64,000 bases of DNA, taken from contig NZ_LR699553.1 in the NCBI RefSeq assembly GCF_902459535.1, positions 2,914,001 through 2,978,000 of the forward strand, in the 5' to 3' direction. This DNA comes from Paraburkholderia dioscoreae (GTDB taxonomy: Bacteria; Pseudomonadota; Gammaproteobacteria; Burkholderiales; Burkholderiaceae). The first letter of the stretch is position 1. The number at the start of each line of letters is the position of its first letter. Positions 1-9,151 of this stretch are shown here, one piece after another. The notes under the pieces were generated by a model. That model saw only the letters and a program-made list of their open reading frames with translations, did no database searches and had not been told where the DNA came from. Made by a program: the position numbers and the translations under genes.

Positions 1-1044
1 GAGCCAGCCCGCAAGGCCCGCGACGAAGCCAATGTGCAGCCCGGAAATCGCCACCAGATGACTGGTGCCCGTGCCGCGCATCAGCAGCCAGTCCGCTGCG
101 CTCACTTCGTCCTGCGCGCCGATGGCCAGTGCCAGGACGATTCCGCGGTGCGGCGCGTCACCAAGCACCGCGTCGATGCGTGCGCGCAGCGCGGCGCGCA
201 AGCGGTCCACCGTTACGCCGACACCGCGCGCATCGCCGCGCAGTCGCACGGCGTGAGCCGGCGCACTCACATAGCCGGTGGCCCGCACGTTGCGCGCCAG
301 CAGATTCGCCTCGGCGTCGCGCACGCCGAAATTCGCATTGCCATGCGGACGTTTCAGCCGCACGGTCAACTGCCAGCGTGCACCGGGTTCGAGGATCGGC
401 GGCGGCGCATCTTCGGCGATCCACGCCAGTTGGATCACGCGCGGGAAACTGGCCATTGGCGCGTCGGCCGGGTCGACGTCGAATAGAAAGCGTGCGCCGT
501 TTTCATCGCGTGACGGCAGGCCTTTGATACTGCCGACGACCTCGATATCGCGGCCCTCCCATGCGGTGGGCAAGCTGAGCGCGAGGCGCATGTCCGCGCG
601 CAAGGCCGCGTAGCCGAAGCCCATGCACGACGCCGCACACCACACCGCGCTCCAGCCGGCGAATGAACGCACGCGCGGGCCGAAGCGGACACGGCGTATT
701 AGCGAAGCGAGAACCGCAAGCGCGTGCGCGCATTCTGTGGGCGCAACGGTAGCCTTTGCGGCAAGCGCAATTGTCGCCTTTGCCGTGAGCTCGGCTGTCG
801 CCCCAGTTCCAGCTTCAGCCCGAGCCGTAGCGGCATACCCACCAACCGCCGCAGCCATCCCTCCAGCCACCGCATGCCGCTCAACAGCCCGCGCACTCCC
901 GCCGTCGCCCAAACCCCAAACCGCCACGACAACCGCGACACACGCAGCGAACACCAATCCGCACAACCCGACCCAATCCGGCAGCACCGCTTGCCGCTGC
1001 AGCCAGACCACTCCCAACGCAAACCCGCACCACCATGCCCGCAT
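1..1044 (-). CDS. comEC: ComEC/Rec2 DNA-uptake channel, N-terminal part (cut by window start)
   Basis: This is the first 348 codons of a ComEC-type inner-membrane protein that carries single-stranded transforming DNA into the cytoplasm. The frame is open to the window edge. Hydrophobic segments begin right after the start (WWCGFALGVVWL, then a second stretch around residues 30-45). A soluble DUF4131-like region follows, containing DIEVVGSIKGLP and RFLFDVDPADAP. The last visible residues are HLVAISGLHIGF, the hallmark of the competence domain. I chose the ATG at 1044 because GGAGG sits just upstream. It follows the TatD gene on the same strand with a 111-base gap, an order I associate with Burkholderiaceae. 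The remaining transmembrane part and any C-terminal metallo-beta-lactamase-like domain lie outside the window. Confidence 0.88.
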   Translation of the reverse strand, partial: MRAWWCGFALGVVWLQRQAVLPDWVGLCGLVFAACVAVVVAVWGLGDGGSARAVERHAVAGGMAAAVGGYAATARAEAGTGATAELTAKATIALAAKATVAPTECAHALAVLASLIRRVRFGPRVRSFAGWSAVWCAASCMGFGYAALRADMRLALSLPTAWEGRDIEVVGSIKGLPSRDENGARFLFDVDPADAPMASFPRVIQLAWIAEDAPPPILEPGARWQLTVRLKRPHGNANFGVRDAEANLLARNVRATGYVSAPAHAVRLRGDARGVGVTVDRLRAALRARIDAVLGDAPHRGIVLALAIGAQDEVSAADWLLMRGTGTSHLVAISGLHIGFVAGLAGWL

Positions 1045-1155
1045 CCGCCCTCCACCAGCAAACGCCGGGCGCAGCAGCGCTTGAGCACAGGCGTTAGCGA
1101 GCCCGCCAAGCGTGAATGTCGCCCGGCGCGAACCACTCAGACCTTCCGGGTTCGA

Positions 1156-1944
1156 TTATGCAGAGGAAAGTGCGAGCCGCGGCAGCGCGGCGAGCGCGTT
1201 AGCCGTTGTGCCAAGGGCGGCTTCGTCGGCGGCCATGCCGCGCAGTTCCGCGAGGCCCGCGCCGATCGCCGGAATCTGCTCCGGCGAATTGCGCTGCCTG
1301 TAAATCCATGCAGGCGCGATGTCCGGCGCATCGGTCTCGACAACCAGCGCGTCGAACGGCAACTGTTCGGCAAGACGGCGGATTTGCCGCGCCCGCTCGA
1401 ACGTCAGGTTGCCGCCGAATCCGAGATGCATGCCCTGGTCGATATACGCCTGAGCCTGCTGAAAACTGCCGTTGAATGCATGCGCGATACCACGATGAAT
1501 CTGATGCCGCCGCAGTCCCTTGAGCACCTGATCCTGCGATTTGCGCACATGGCAAATCACCGGCAGATCGAATTCGCGTGCGAGTTCCAGCTGAGCGTTG
1601 TAGAAGAATTGCTGGCGCGCGTCGTCGAGACCGTCGACGAAATAATCGAGCCCGATTTCGCCGAGGCCGACGAACCGCGGATCGTCGAGACTCGCCTCGA
1701 TTTCCATACGCAACAACTCGAGATCGCTCTCTTGCGCCGCTGGCGTGAACAGCGGATGGATGCCGAGCGCATACGCGCCGCCGTCGACCCGGTGCGCCAG
1801 TTCGCGCACCGTTGCGAAGTTCTCGCGGCCGATCGCCGGAATCACGATCCGCCCCACGCCCGCGCGGTGCGCCGCCGCCGCGACTTGCGCGCGGTCGGCG
1901 TCGAATTCCGAAGCGTCGAGATGACAGTGCGTATCGATCCACAT
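1156..1944 (-). CDS. TatD-family metal-dependent hydrolase (DNase)
   Basis: A 262-residue TatD/YcfH-family TIM-barrel hydrolase, the usual family length. Members are metal-dependent nucleases acting on DNA 3' ends; the exact substrate of YcfH-type members is less certain. Metal-site motifs are in order: THCHLD at residues 5-10, GLGEIGLDYF near 95, ICHVRKS near 130, HAFNGS near 155 and ETDAPD near 205. It lies between lolD and comEC on the same strand, 46 bases after lolD, so co-transcription with the lol genes is plausible. I cannot distinguish TatD from YcfH or YjjV by sequence inspection alone, so no symbol is given. Confidence 0.9.
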   Translation of the reverse strand: MWIDTHCHLDASEFDADRAQVAAAAHRAGVGRIVIPAIGRENFATVRELAHRVDGGAYALGIHPLFTPAAQESDLELLRMEIEASLDDPRFVGLGEIGLDYFVDGLDDARQQFFYNAQLELAREFDLPVICHVRKSQDQVLKGLRRHQIHRGIAHAFNGSFQQAQAYIDQGMHLGFGGNLTFERARQIRRLAEQLPFDALVVETDAPDIAPAWIYRQRNSPEQIPAIGAGLAELRGMAADEAALGTTANALAALPRLALSSA

Positions 1945-1990
1945 GACGTGCCTCGCTAGCGGCGCAGCATCAGCGCACAGTGTCCGGCAA

Positions 1991-2734
1991 TCAGACCGGC
2001 ACCGACGGCTCTTCGTGCAGCACGCCGTCGCGCAGCCGCATGATGCGGTCGCAGCGCCCCGCCAGTTCCGGATCGTGCGTGACGATCACGAAGCTCGTTT
2101 CGAGCGTTTGCGACAGTTCGAGCATCAGGTTGAACACGGTGTCCGCCGTGCCGCCGTCGAGATTGCCGGTCGGTTCGTCGGCCAGCACGCAGGCGGGCTT
2201 CGTCACCAGCGCGCGCGCAATCGCGACGCGCTGGCGCTCGCCGCCCGACAGCTCGCCCGGACGATGCTTCGCGCGGTTCCCCATGCCGACGCGCTCCAGC
2301 ACCGCGAACGCTTCGCGGCGCGAGGCTTCGGTCGACATGCGGCGAATCCGCAACGGCATGGCGACGTTATCGAGCGCGGAAAACTCCGGCAGCAGGTGGT
2401 GGAACTGATAGACGAAGCCCAGCGCGCGATTGCGCAGGTCGTTGCGTTCGCGCTCGGAGAGTTTGGTGAAAGGCTTGCCCATTACCGAGACCTGTCCGGC
2501 GCTCGGATCGTCGAGGCCGCCGAGCACGTGCAGCAGCGTGCTCTTGCCGGAGCCCGACGCGCCGACGATCGCCAGCTTCTCGCCGCGCCGCACGCTCAGT
2601 TGCGCGTTGTTGAGCACCGTCACATTCAGACCGCCCTGCACGAACGACTTGGAAATGTCGGTCGCTTCCAGCACATAGGGATGCGGCACGGTGTCTGCGG
2701 AAGGCATGGATAAGTTAGCGGAACGGTCATTCAT
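1991..2734 (-). CDS. lolD: LolD, ATPase of the lipoprotein-releasing ABC transporter
   Basis: A 247-residue ABC ATPase that powers release of outer-membrane lipoproteins from the inner membrane to the LolA chaperone. Walker A is GASGSGKST at residues 58-66, the signature is LSGGERQRVAIARAL, and Walker B is CVLADEPTGNLD. The start chosen is the ATG at 2734, whose first bases overlap the end of lolC by 8 (ATGAATGA), a typical translational-coupling arrangement. A longer reading from 2770 would overlap lolC by 44 bases and adds residues with no family character. The immediate lolC partner makes the assignment secure against MacB-type or FtsE-type ATPases. Confidence 0.95.
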   Translation of the reverse strand: MNDRSANLSMPSADTVPHPYVLEATDISKSFVQGGLNVTVLNNAQLSVRRGEKLAIVGASGSGKSTLLHVLGGLDDPSAGQVSVMGKPFTKLSERERNDLRNRALGFVYQFHHLLPEFSALDNVAMPLRIRRMSTEASRREAFAVLERVGMGNRAKHRPGELSGGERQRVAIARALVTKPACVLADEPTGNLDGGTADTVFNLMLELSQTLETSFVIVTHDPELAGRCDRIMRLRDGVLHEEPSVPV

Positions 2735-3980
2735 AGCGCAGTGCCTCCGCGGGACGGACTTTCGCACCACGCCAGCTCGGGTACAAGGTGGCCAGCGCCG
2801 ACATCAGGAAGGCGATGATGCCGATCCGCGCGACGTCGGCCGGAATCAGTTCGGACGGCAATTCGCTGATGAAATACACCGACGGCGGCAGGAACTGCAC
2901 ACCGAGCAGATGCTCGATCATCGGTACGAGCCACGGAATGCTCCACGCGATCAGGCAGCCGAGCGCGACGCCGGTGGCCGTGCCGATAAAGCCGATCGTC
3001 ACGCCCTGCACCACGAAGATCTTCATGATCGAGCCGGGCTGCGCGCCGAGCGTGCGCAGAATCGCGATATCGGCCTGCTTGTTGGTCACCGTCATGACGA
3101 GCGACGACACCAGATTGAACGCCGCCACCGCGATGATCAGCGTGAGGATGATGAACATCATGCGCTTTTCGATCTGGACCGCCGAGAACCACGTCTTGTT
3201 CTGCTGGGTCCAGTCGCGAATGTATAAATCGCCGGACAGGCTGCGCGCGAGCTGATGCGCGACCTCCGGCGCGCGCTGCATGTCGGTCAGGCGCAACCGC
3301 ACGCCGGTCGGCGCGGGCAGCCGGAACAGCGCCTGCGCGTCCTTGATGTTGATCAGCGCGAGCGTGCTGTCGTATTCGTAATGCCCCGACTCGAAGATGC
3401 CCACCACCGTGAACTGCTTCAGCCGGGGCAGCATGCCGGCGGGCGTGATCGTGCCTTCCGGGGCGACCAGCGTGATCTTGTCGTTGACCGCTACGCCGAG
3501 ATTGGTGGCGAGGTCGGCGCCGAGCACGATGCCGAAGTCGCCCGGCACCAGCGCGTTCAGACTGCCGCCTTTCATTTCCTTGCCGATATCGGACACCTGC
3601 GGCTCGAGCGACGGCTCGACGCCGCGCAGCGCCACCCCGCTCACCGCGTCCTGGCGCGTGAGCAGCGCCTGCGCTTCGACATACGGCGCCGCGCCGATCA
3701 CTTCCTTGTTCTGGCGGGCTTCCTGGGCGGTGAGTTGCCAATTGGGCATCGATCCGGTCGGCGAGAAGATCTCCACGTGCGCGAGCACCGACAGCATCCG
3801 GTCACGCACCTCTTTCTGAAAACCGTTCATCACGGACAACACGACGATCAGCGCCGCGACGCCGAGCGCGATGCCCGACATCGACACGAGCGCAATGAAG
3901 GAAATGAAGCCGTTACCGGTCGTGCGTTTGCCGGCGCGGGTGTAGCGCCAGCCAATCTGCCATTCGTAGGGAAATTTCAA
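2727..3980 (-). CDS. lolC: LolC/LolE-family lipoprotein-releasing permease
   Basis: A 417-residue inner-membrane permease with a MacB-like periplasmic domain between the first and second membrane spans. The first span lies around residues 22-52 (FISFIALVSMSGIALGVAAL) and is followed by the conserved VMNGFQKEVR. Three further hydrophobic spans occur in the C-terminal third, including MMFIILTLIIAVAAFNLVSSL. Length is normal for LolC/LolE (about 400-415). Only one permease gene is present next to lolD, so it may be a single LolC/E (LolF-type) subunit acting as a homodimer; that is inference from gene content. The stop codon overlaps lolD. Confidence 0.93.
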   Translation of the reverse strand: MKFPYEWQIGWRYTRAGKRTTGNGFISFIALVSMSGIALGVAALIVVLSVMNGFQKEVRDRMLSVLAHVEIFSPTGSMPNWQLTAQEARQNKEVIGAAPYVEAQALLTRQDAVSGVALRGVEPSLEPQVSDIGKEMKGGSLNALVPGDFGIVLGADLATNLGVAVNDKITLVAPEGTITPAGMLPRLKQFTVVGIFESGHYEYDSTLALINIKDAQALFRLPAPTGVRLRLTDMQRAPEVAHQLARSLSGDLYIRDWTQQNKTWFSAVQIEKRMMFIILTLIIAVAAFNLVSSLVMTVTNKQADIAILRTLGAQPGSIMKIFVVQGVTIGFIGTATGVALGCLIAWSIPWLVPMIEHLLGVQFLPPSVYFISELPSELIPADVARIGIIAFLMSALATLYPSWRGAKVRPAEALRYE

Positions 3981-4465
3981 GCGAATCCTTTTCTGCGTGT
4001 CTTCGGCTTTGTGCCGCGCACGAAGGCGTGAAGCGCCTGCCGTGCGGCCCGAGCGTCGTGATCATTGGTGTCGTTGCGCAGCGGATGGTTCCGGTACGAC
4101 GCGCCACGTCGTAGCAATGCGCGCGCCATACCGCTCCGCGGCGGTCCGGCAGACGGCTCTTGCCGTTGCCACAATCGCTGGCAGCGCCGATCAAGCGCGA
4201 AGTTTGCCATACAATGCCGCCCGCTCGCGTAAAGGCGGTGTGGGCGCGCCCGAGACAGGAAGGGCGGCCGAGTCAGGTCAGGCTGGCTGCGGCGTCTGCG
4301 GCGTCGGAGTGGAAAGGCGACGGCCATGCCGACTACTGCTGCGCCGGAATGGAAAGGCGGCAGCCACGCTGACCGCTTCGCCTGGATTGGAAAGGCGGCG
4401 GCCGCGCCGGCAAGGCCGCGCTGCGCCGCGCCGGGCGTCCGGCGCGAAACCCGGCACGGCTTTAT
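3981..4465. other. Intergenic region upstream of lolC with a three-copy repeat
   Basis: About 485 bases without a convincing gene lie between lolC and the small protein gene at 4466. All reading frames here are low-complexity, arginine- or alanine-rich shadows of GC-rich DNA. The left half should hold the lolC promoter. The right half contains the imperfect repeats described at 4303-4411. A TACAAT hexamer occurs on the plus strand near 4209-4214, but no gene follows it closely. Confidence 0.6.
4303..4411. repeat. Three imperfect direct copies of a ~28-base unit
   Basis: The core GGANTGGAAAGGCGRC occurs three times, starting near 4306, 4346 and 4384. After each core comes a related GCC-rich tail (GGCCATGCCGAC, AGCCACGCTGACC, GGCCGCGCCGGC). 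The period is about 40 then 38 bases. The copies are diverged and do not form a continuous reading frame with the flanking genes. Function is unknown. Confidence 0.55.
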
Positions 4466-4711
4466 CTACCGCAGGTTGTACCGCTCGCGCAGCTCGTTGA
4501 TGATGCCCGCCGCGGCGCTGTTGGCGGCGTCGCGGACGTCGGCGTCCTTGCGGTCGCGGTGCAGATGGGTGATGTCCCAGTTGCAGCCGCTCTCGTCCTC
4601 CACGGTCTCGTGGAAGCCGGTCGGAATCCAGCCGGCCGTGGCCGGGTTCGCATCGAGCGCCTTGACGACCAGTGCCAGCAGTTCCTGCTCGGTTTTGATT
4701 TCACGCGACAT
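4466..4711 (-). CDS. Small conserved-type hypothetical protein
   Basis: An 81-residue acidic, soluble protein starting MSREIKTEQELLALVVKALD and ending INELRERYNLR. The ATG at 4711 has GGAGA about seven bases upstream. The frame stays open further upstream, but those residues have no protein-like character. The central part GFHETVEDESGCNWDITHL and a C-terminal helix with regularly spaced hydrophobics look like a genuine folded protein. I recognise no domain and infer no function. It is divergent from the rpfE-like gene at 4865, so the 153 bases between them probably hold both promoters. Confidence 0.75.
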   Translation of the reverse strand: MSREIKTEQELLALVVKALDANPATAGWIPTGFHETVEDESGCNWDITHLHRDRKDADVRDAANSAAAGIINELRERYNLR

Positions 4712-4864
4712 GACGGTCTCCATCGTCCTATGCGCGGTGCCGCCGCGCGCGGCTTTTGCTCCGGGCTCCAGAAGGCGGCGAACGGGTGGCCCGCCGCCGC
4801 GGTTCATCGAGCGGGAACTGATGGACGGAATACTCGCACTCTTTGCCCTACAATGCGCAGCATC

Positions 4865-5971
4865 ATGCCCGCCAACCGCCTCCATCTTCTCCTGCCCTTC
4901 GCGCTGCCCGCCGCAGCGGACGCTGCCACCGCCCTTCACGACATCCGCAGCCCGGCCCTCGACCGGCTGATCGCGCGCGCGACGCTGGTGGAGCGCGTGA
5001 TCGGCGAAGACTTTCAGCGCACGCTGCCACACGAGCGCTGGGTGGCACGCCAGTTCGGCGCGCTGCCGAGCGGCGCCGCGGCCGCCGACGAAGCGCCGCT
5101 CGCGCCGTACATGCTGCGCGCCGACGGCGGCGAACCCGGCACCGCGACATGGGCCTGCGTGCAGCCGGTGCATGTGCGCATCGCGCACGACCATCTGGTG
5201 CTGATCGATCCGGCCTCGCTCGACCTGTCCGACCAAGAAGCCAGCGCGCTGCTCGCCGTCGCGCGGCCGCTGATCGAAGAACTCGGCGTGCGCATCGAAG
5301 CGCCGCGTCCGGTGCGCTGGTATCTGTCAGGCGAAGGGTTCGGCACGCTGGCCGGCGCGTCGCCGTTGCGCGCAAGCGGGCGCAACATCGAAATCTGGCT
5401 GCCGCACGAGGCGCATTCCGGCGAGCGTTCGCGCGCCTGGATGAAACTGCAGAATGAAGTACAGATGGCGTGGTTCGAGCATCCGGTCAATGAAGCGCGC
5501 GAGGCGCGCGGCCTGCCGGCCGTCAACTCGATCTGGTTTCACGCGCAAGGCGCGGCGCAGCCCGTGCACAGTCCGTTTGCACGGGTGTTCTCCGACGCGG
5601 CGGCAACGCGCGGCCTCGCAATGACCGCCGGCGTGCCGGTCGCCTCGCCACCGGGCTCGTTCAGCGCGCGGTCGTCGCTTCCGGGTGACGCCAACGGCAA
5701 CCCCAAGACCAGCACGAGCACCACACTGGTCGAACTCGATCCGTTCTCCGCGCCCTACATCGAGCAGGACTGGGCGCGCTGGAACGACGCCTTCGCCGCC
5801 TTGCAGACGGACTGGTTCGAACCGGCGCTCGCCGCGCTGCAATCCGGTCAGCTCGACGAACTCGGCCTCACCTTGTGCGGCGACACCGGCTCGGTCACGC
5901 TCTCGGTCACGCGCGGCGACCTGCGCAAATTCTGGCGGCGGCGGGTGCTCGCTTCGCTCTTCATCGAATGA
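4865..5971 (+). CDS. RpfE-type conserved protein
   Basis: About 368 residues, no signal peptide and no obvious membrane span. It resembles proteins annotated as regulatory protein RpfE type or, less reliably, as phosphoglycerate mutase-like. The start MPANRLHLLLPFALP is the usual N-terminal pattern of this family. An upstream in-frame ATG at 4853 is possible. There is no Shine-Dalgarno sequence, and a TACAAT hexamer (4849-4854) lies just before the start, so the message could be nearly leaderless (inference). The following recJ, prfB and lysS genes match the order flanking rpfE in the Xanthomonas rpf region, which supports the family call. Biochemical function is not established. Confidence 0.8.
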   Translation: MPANRLHLLLPFALPAAADAATALHDIRSPALDRLIARATLVERVIGEDFQRTLPHERWVARQFGALPSGAAAADEAPLAPYMLRADGGEPGTATWACVQPVHVRIAHDHLVLIDPASLDLSDQEASALLAVARPLIEELGVRIEAPRPVRWYLSGEGFGTLAGASPLRASGRNIEIWLPHEAHSGERSRAWMKLQNEVQMAWFEHPVNEAREARGLPAVNSIWFHAQGAAQPVHSPFARVFSDAAATRGLAMTAGVPVASPPGSFSARSSLPGDANGNPKTSTSTTLVELDPFSAPYIEQDWARWNDAFAALQTDWFEPALAALQSGQLDELGLTLCGDTGSVTLSVTRGDLRKFWRRRVLASLFIE

Positions 5972-6011
5972 ATGACTGAATGACCCAACGAATGATCCAC
6001 GGCCTTTCCGT

Positions 6012-7718
6012 ATGACCCGAATCGTTACGCGCGCCGCGTCCCCCGTCGACGCCGAAATCCTCACCCGCCACGGCCTGCATCCGGTGCTCGCGCGCCTCTA
6101 CGCGGCGCGCGGCGTGTGCATGCCCGACGAAATCGAAACCGGCCTCGCGCGGCTCGTGCCGCCCGTCGCGCTCAAGGGTTGCGAAGACGCCGCCGCCCTG
6201 CTCGCCGACGCAATCCAGAGCAAACGCCGCATGCTGGTGGTCGCCGACTACGATTGCGACGGCGCCACCGCCTGCGCGGTCGCCGTGCGTGGCCTGCGCA
6301 TGTTCGGCGGCCGGATCGAGTATCTGGTGCCGAACCGTTTCGAGTACGGCTATGGCCTGACGCCGGAGATCGTCGCGCTGGCCGCCCGCAACGCGGCGGG
6401 CAAGCCGGATCTGCTGATCACCGTGGATAACGGCATTGCCAGCGTGGACGGCGTGCAAGCGGCCAACGCGCTCGGCATCGACGTGCTGGTTACCGATCAC
6501 CACCTGCCCGGCGACGAACTGCCGCCCGCCCGCGCGATCGTCAATCCGAACCAGCCGGGCTGCACGTTCCCGAGCAAATGCATCGCGGGCGTCGGCGTGA
6601 TGTTTTACGTGCTGCTCGCGTTGCGCGCAGAATTGCGCCGCCGTGGCGCGTTCAACGATAACTTTCCCGAGCCGCGCCTCGACGGCCTGCTCGATCTGGT
6701 CGCGCTCGGTACGGTCGCGGACGTGGTCAAGCTCGACGGCAACAACCGCGTGCTGGTCGCGCAGGGTCTGCAGCGCATCCGCAAAGGCAAGATGCAGCCG
6801 GGCATCGCCGCGCTGTTTCGCGCCGCCGCGCGCGACGCCCGCAGCGCGTCGGGCTTCGATCTCGGCTTCGCGCTCGGGCCGCGCCTGAACGCGGCGGGCC
6901 GGCTGTCGGACATGTCGCTCGGGATCGAATGCCTGACTACCGACGACATCGGCCGCGCGTGGGATCTCGCGCAGCAACTCGACACGATGAACCGCGAACG
7001 CCGCGAAATCGAAGCCGGCATGCAGCAGCAGGCGCTCGACGACCTCTCGGCGATCGACCCCGACGGCACCACCACCATCACGCTGTTCAATCCCGACTGG
7101 CATCAGGGCGTGATCGGCATCGTGGCGGGGCGGCTGAAAGAGAAATTCCACCGGCCCTCGTTCACCTTCGCGCTCGCCGACGACAGCGGCCAGACCGTCA
7201 AAGGCTCGGGCCGCTCGATCGCGGGCTTCCATCTGCGCGACGCGCTCGATCTGATCTCGAAGCGCGAGCCGGGCCTGATCGTCAAGTTCGGCGGCCACGC
7301 AATGGCCGCGGGCCTCACGCTCGCCGCCGCCGACGTGCCGCGCTTCACCGCCGCGTTCGAAGCGGTCGGCCGCGAATGGCTGTCCGAAGAAGCGCTCTCG
7401 CGCACGGTGGAAACCGACGGCGAACTCGAAGACGCCTACTTCACGCCGCAATTCGTCGAAATGCTCGACGCGGCCGTGTGGGGCCAAGGCTTTCCGGCGC
7501 CGGTGTTTTCGGGCGAATTCGACATCGTCTCGCAGGCGCTGGTGAAGGACAAACACCTGAAGCTGCAACTCGTGCGCGGCCGCCAGCGCTTCAACGCGAT
7601 CTGGTTCAATCACACCGACACCCTGCCCGCCCGCACCACGGTCGCCTACCGCCTCGCGAGCGACACGTGGAACGGCGTGTCGCGCGTGCAACTGATCGTT
7701 GAGCACGCGGCTAGCTGA
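6012..7718 (+). CDS. recJ: RecJ, single-strand 5'-3' DNA exonuclease
   Basis: A 568-residue DHH-family exonuclease acting in recombinational repair and mismatch repair, usual length for RecJ. The DHH-type metal motifs are visible as VADYDCDGATAC near residue 80 and VLVTDHHLPGDE near 160. The DHHA1-type region carries GSGRSIAGFHLRDAL and KFGGHAMAAGLTL. The ATG at 6012 lies 40 bases after the rpfE-like gene, so the two are probably co-transcribed. prfB follows 174 bases downstream. Confidence 0.96.
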   Translation: MTRIVTRAASPVDAEILTRHGLHPVLARLYAARGVCMPDEIETGLARLVPPVALKGCEDAAALLADAIQSKRRMLVVADYDCDGATACAVAVRGLRMFGGRIEYLVPNRFEYGYGLTPEIVALAARNAAGKPDLLITVDNGIASVDGVQAANALGIDVLVTDHHLPGDELPPARAIVNPNQPGCTFPSKCIAGVGVMFYVLLALRAELRRRGAFNDNFPEPRLDGLLDLVALGTVADVVKLDGNNRVLVAQGLQRIRKGKMQPGIAALFRAAARDARSASGFDLGFALGPRLNAAGRLSDMSLGIECLTTDDIGRAWDLAQQLDTMNRERREIEAGMQQQALDDLSAIDPDGTTTITLFNPDWHQGVIGIVAGRLKEKFHRPSFTFALADDSGQTVKGSGRSIAGFHLRDALDLISKREPGLIVKFGGHAMAAGLTLAAADVPRFTAAFEAVGREWLSEEALSRTVETDGELEDAYFTPQFVEMLDAAVWGQGFPAPVFSGEFDIVSQALVKDKHLKLQLVRGRQRFNAIWFNHTDTLPARTTVAYRLASDTWNGVSRVQLIVEHAAS

Positions 7719-7856
7719 AGTGGTGGACTAGTGGTGGACTGACGCCGTTCAGCCCGGCAAGGTCCGGCGTAGCGGAAACGTCAGAAATCTCCGCAAAATC
7801 AACCCCAAACACGCGCCGGATCGCTCAAGAGCCGCCGGCGCGCCGCGCCGATCGGC

Positions 7857-7862
7857 TATAAT
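7857..7862 (+). promoter_or_regulatory. Candidate -10 box upstream of prfB
   Basis: A perfect TATAAT lies 30 bases before the prfB start, in the gap after recJ. No good -35 hexamer is seen at the expected distance, so the call rests on the -10 and its position only. Confidence 0.4.
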
Positions 7863-7892
7863 TTCCCCTTTTTACGAAGCTAAAAGATCGAC

Positions 7893-8997
7893 ATGGAAGC
7901 GGAACGTCTCAACGCGATCGAAGCCTCACTGGCGGACCTGCGCACTCGCGCGGACTCGCTACGGGGGTATCTTTGACTACGACGACAAAGCACTGCGTCT
8001 AATCGAAGTCAACCGGGAACTCGAAGACCCGGACGTTTGGAACGACTCGAAGCACGCTCAGGCACTAGGCCGGGAAAAGAAGCTGCTCGACGACACGGTC
8101 GGCAAACTCACGTCGCTCGACAACGACCTGCGCGACGCGCAGGATCTGTTCGACATGGCCCGCGAAGAAGGCGACGAGGCAACCCTCCTCGCCTGCGAAT
8201 CCGACGCGCAAGGCATCGAACAACGTGTCGCCGACATGGAATTCCGCCGCATGTTCTCGAACCCGGCGGATCCGAACAATGCCTTCCTGGACATCCAGGC
8301 CGGCGCCGGCGGCACCGAGGCGTGCGACTGGGCGGCCATGCTGCTGCGCCAATACCTGCGCTACTGCGAGCGCAAGGGCTTCAAGACCGAAGTGCTCGAA
8401 CAGACCGACGGCGACGTCGCGGGCATCAAGAACGCCACGATCAAGATCGAAGGCGAATACGCGTACGGCTTTCTGCGCACCGAAACCGGCGTGCACCGCC
8501 TCGTGCGCAAGTCGCCGTTCGACTCGTCGGGCGGTCGTCACACGTCGTTCTCCTCGGTGTTCGTGTACCCGGAAATCGACGATTCGATCGAAGTGGACAT
8601 CAATCCGGCCGATCTGCGGATCGACACGTACCGCGCGTCCGGCGCGGGCGGTCAGCACATCAACAAGACCGATTCGGCCGTGCGTATCACGCACATGCCG
8701 TCGGGCATCGTCGTGCAGTGCCAGAACGACCGTTCGCAGCACCGCAACCGCGCCGAAGCGATGGCCATGCTGAAATCGCGCCTGTACGAAGCGGAAATCC
8801 GCAAGCGTCAGGAAGAGCAGGACAAGCTGGAAGCCGGCAAGACCGATGTGGGCTGGGGTCATCAGATCCGCTCGTACGTGCTGGACAACAGCCGTATCAA
8901 GGATCTGCGCACCAATGTCGAAATCAGCAATACCAAGAGCGTGCTCGACGGCGACCTCGATCCGTTCATCAGCGCCAGCCTGAAACAGGGCGTCTAA
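7893..8997 (+). CDS. prfB: Peptide chain release factor 2, with programmed +1 frameshift
   Basis: RF2 recognises UGA and UAA stop codons and triggers peptide release. The gene is read in two frames: codons from 7893 to 7973 end in CTT followed by an in-frame TGA at 7974-7976, and reading resumes one base on at 7975 (GAC) to give a 367-residue protein. The frameshift signal GGGGGTATCTTTGAC, including the internal Shine-Dalgarno-like G run, is the classical autoregulatory site. The anticodon-like SPF tripeptide is in VRKSPFDSSGGR, and the catalytic GGQ is in GAGGQHINK. It is an intact gene and not a pseudogene. lysS follows at 9152. Confidence 0.97.
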
Positions 8998-9151
8998 GCG
9001 CAACCGGCGCGGCCTGCCCTTGCAACGCCGCGCCGTATCTTCGCTGCTTCTTCGTTTTTGTTCGCTGTTTCTTTACACCGCCTGAGGTTTTTACTGACTG
9101 GCCACCCGCATGCGAGCCACTCCCGTGCGGGCCACCGAATACCAAATCATC

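Noticed and set aside
724..1959. A 411-codon plus-strand frame over comEC and the TatD gene
   Set aside because: Both minus-strand proteins show family motifs, and this frame does not.
5961..7706. A 581-codon frame opposite recJ
   Set aside because: Shadow of recJ; the composition is Arg/Ala/His-rich and no motif is present.
7893..7976. prfB as a pseudogene broken by an early stop
   Set aside because: The stop lies in the classical RF2 frameshift signal, and the remaining gene is intact.
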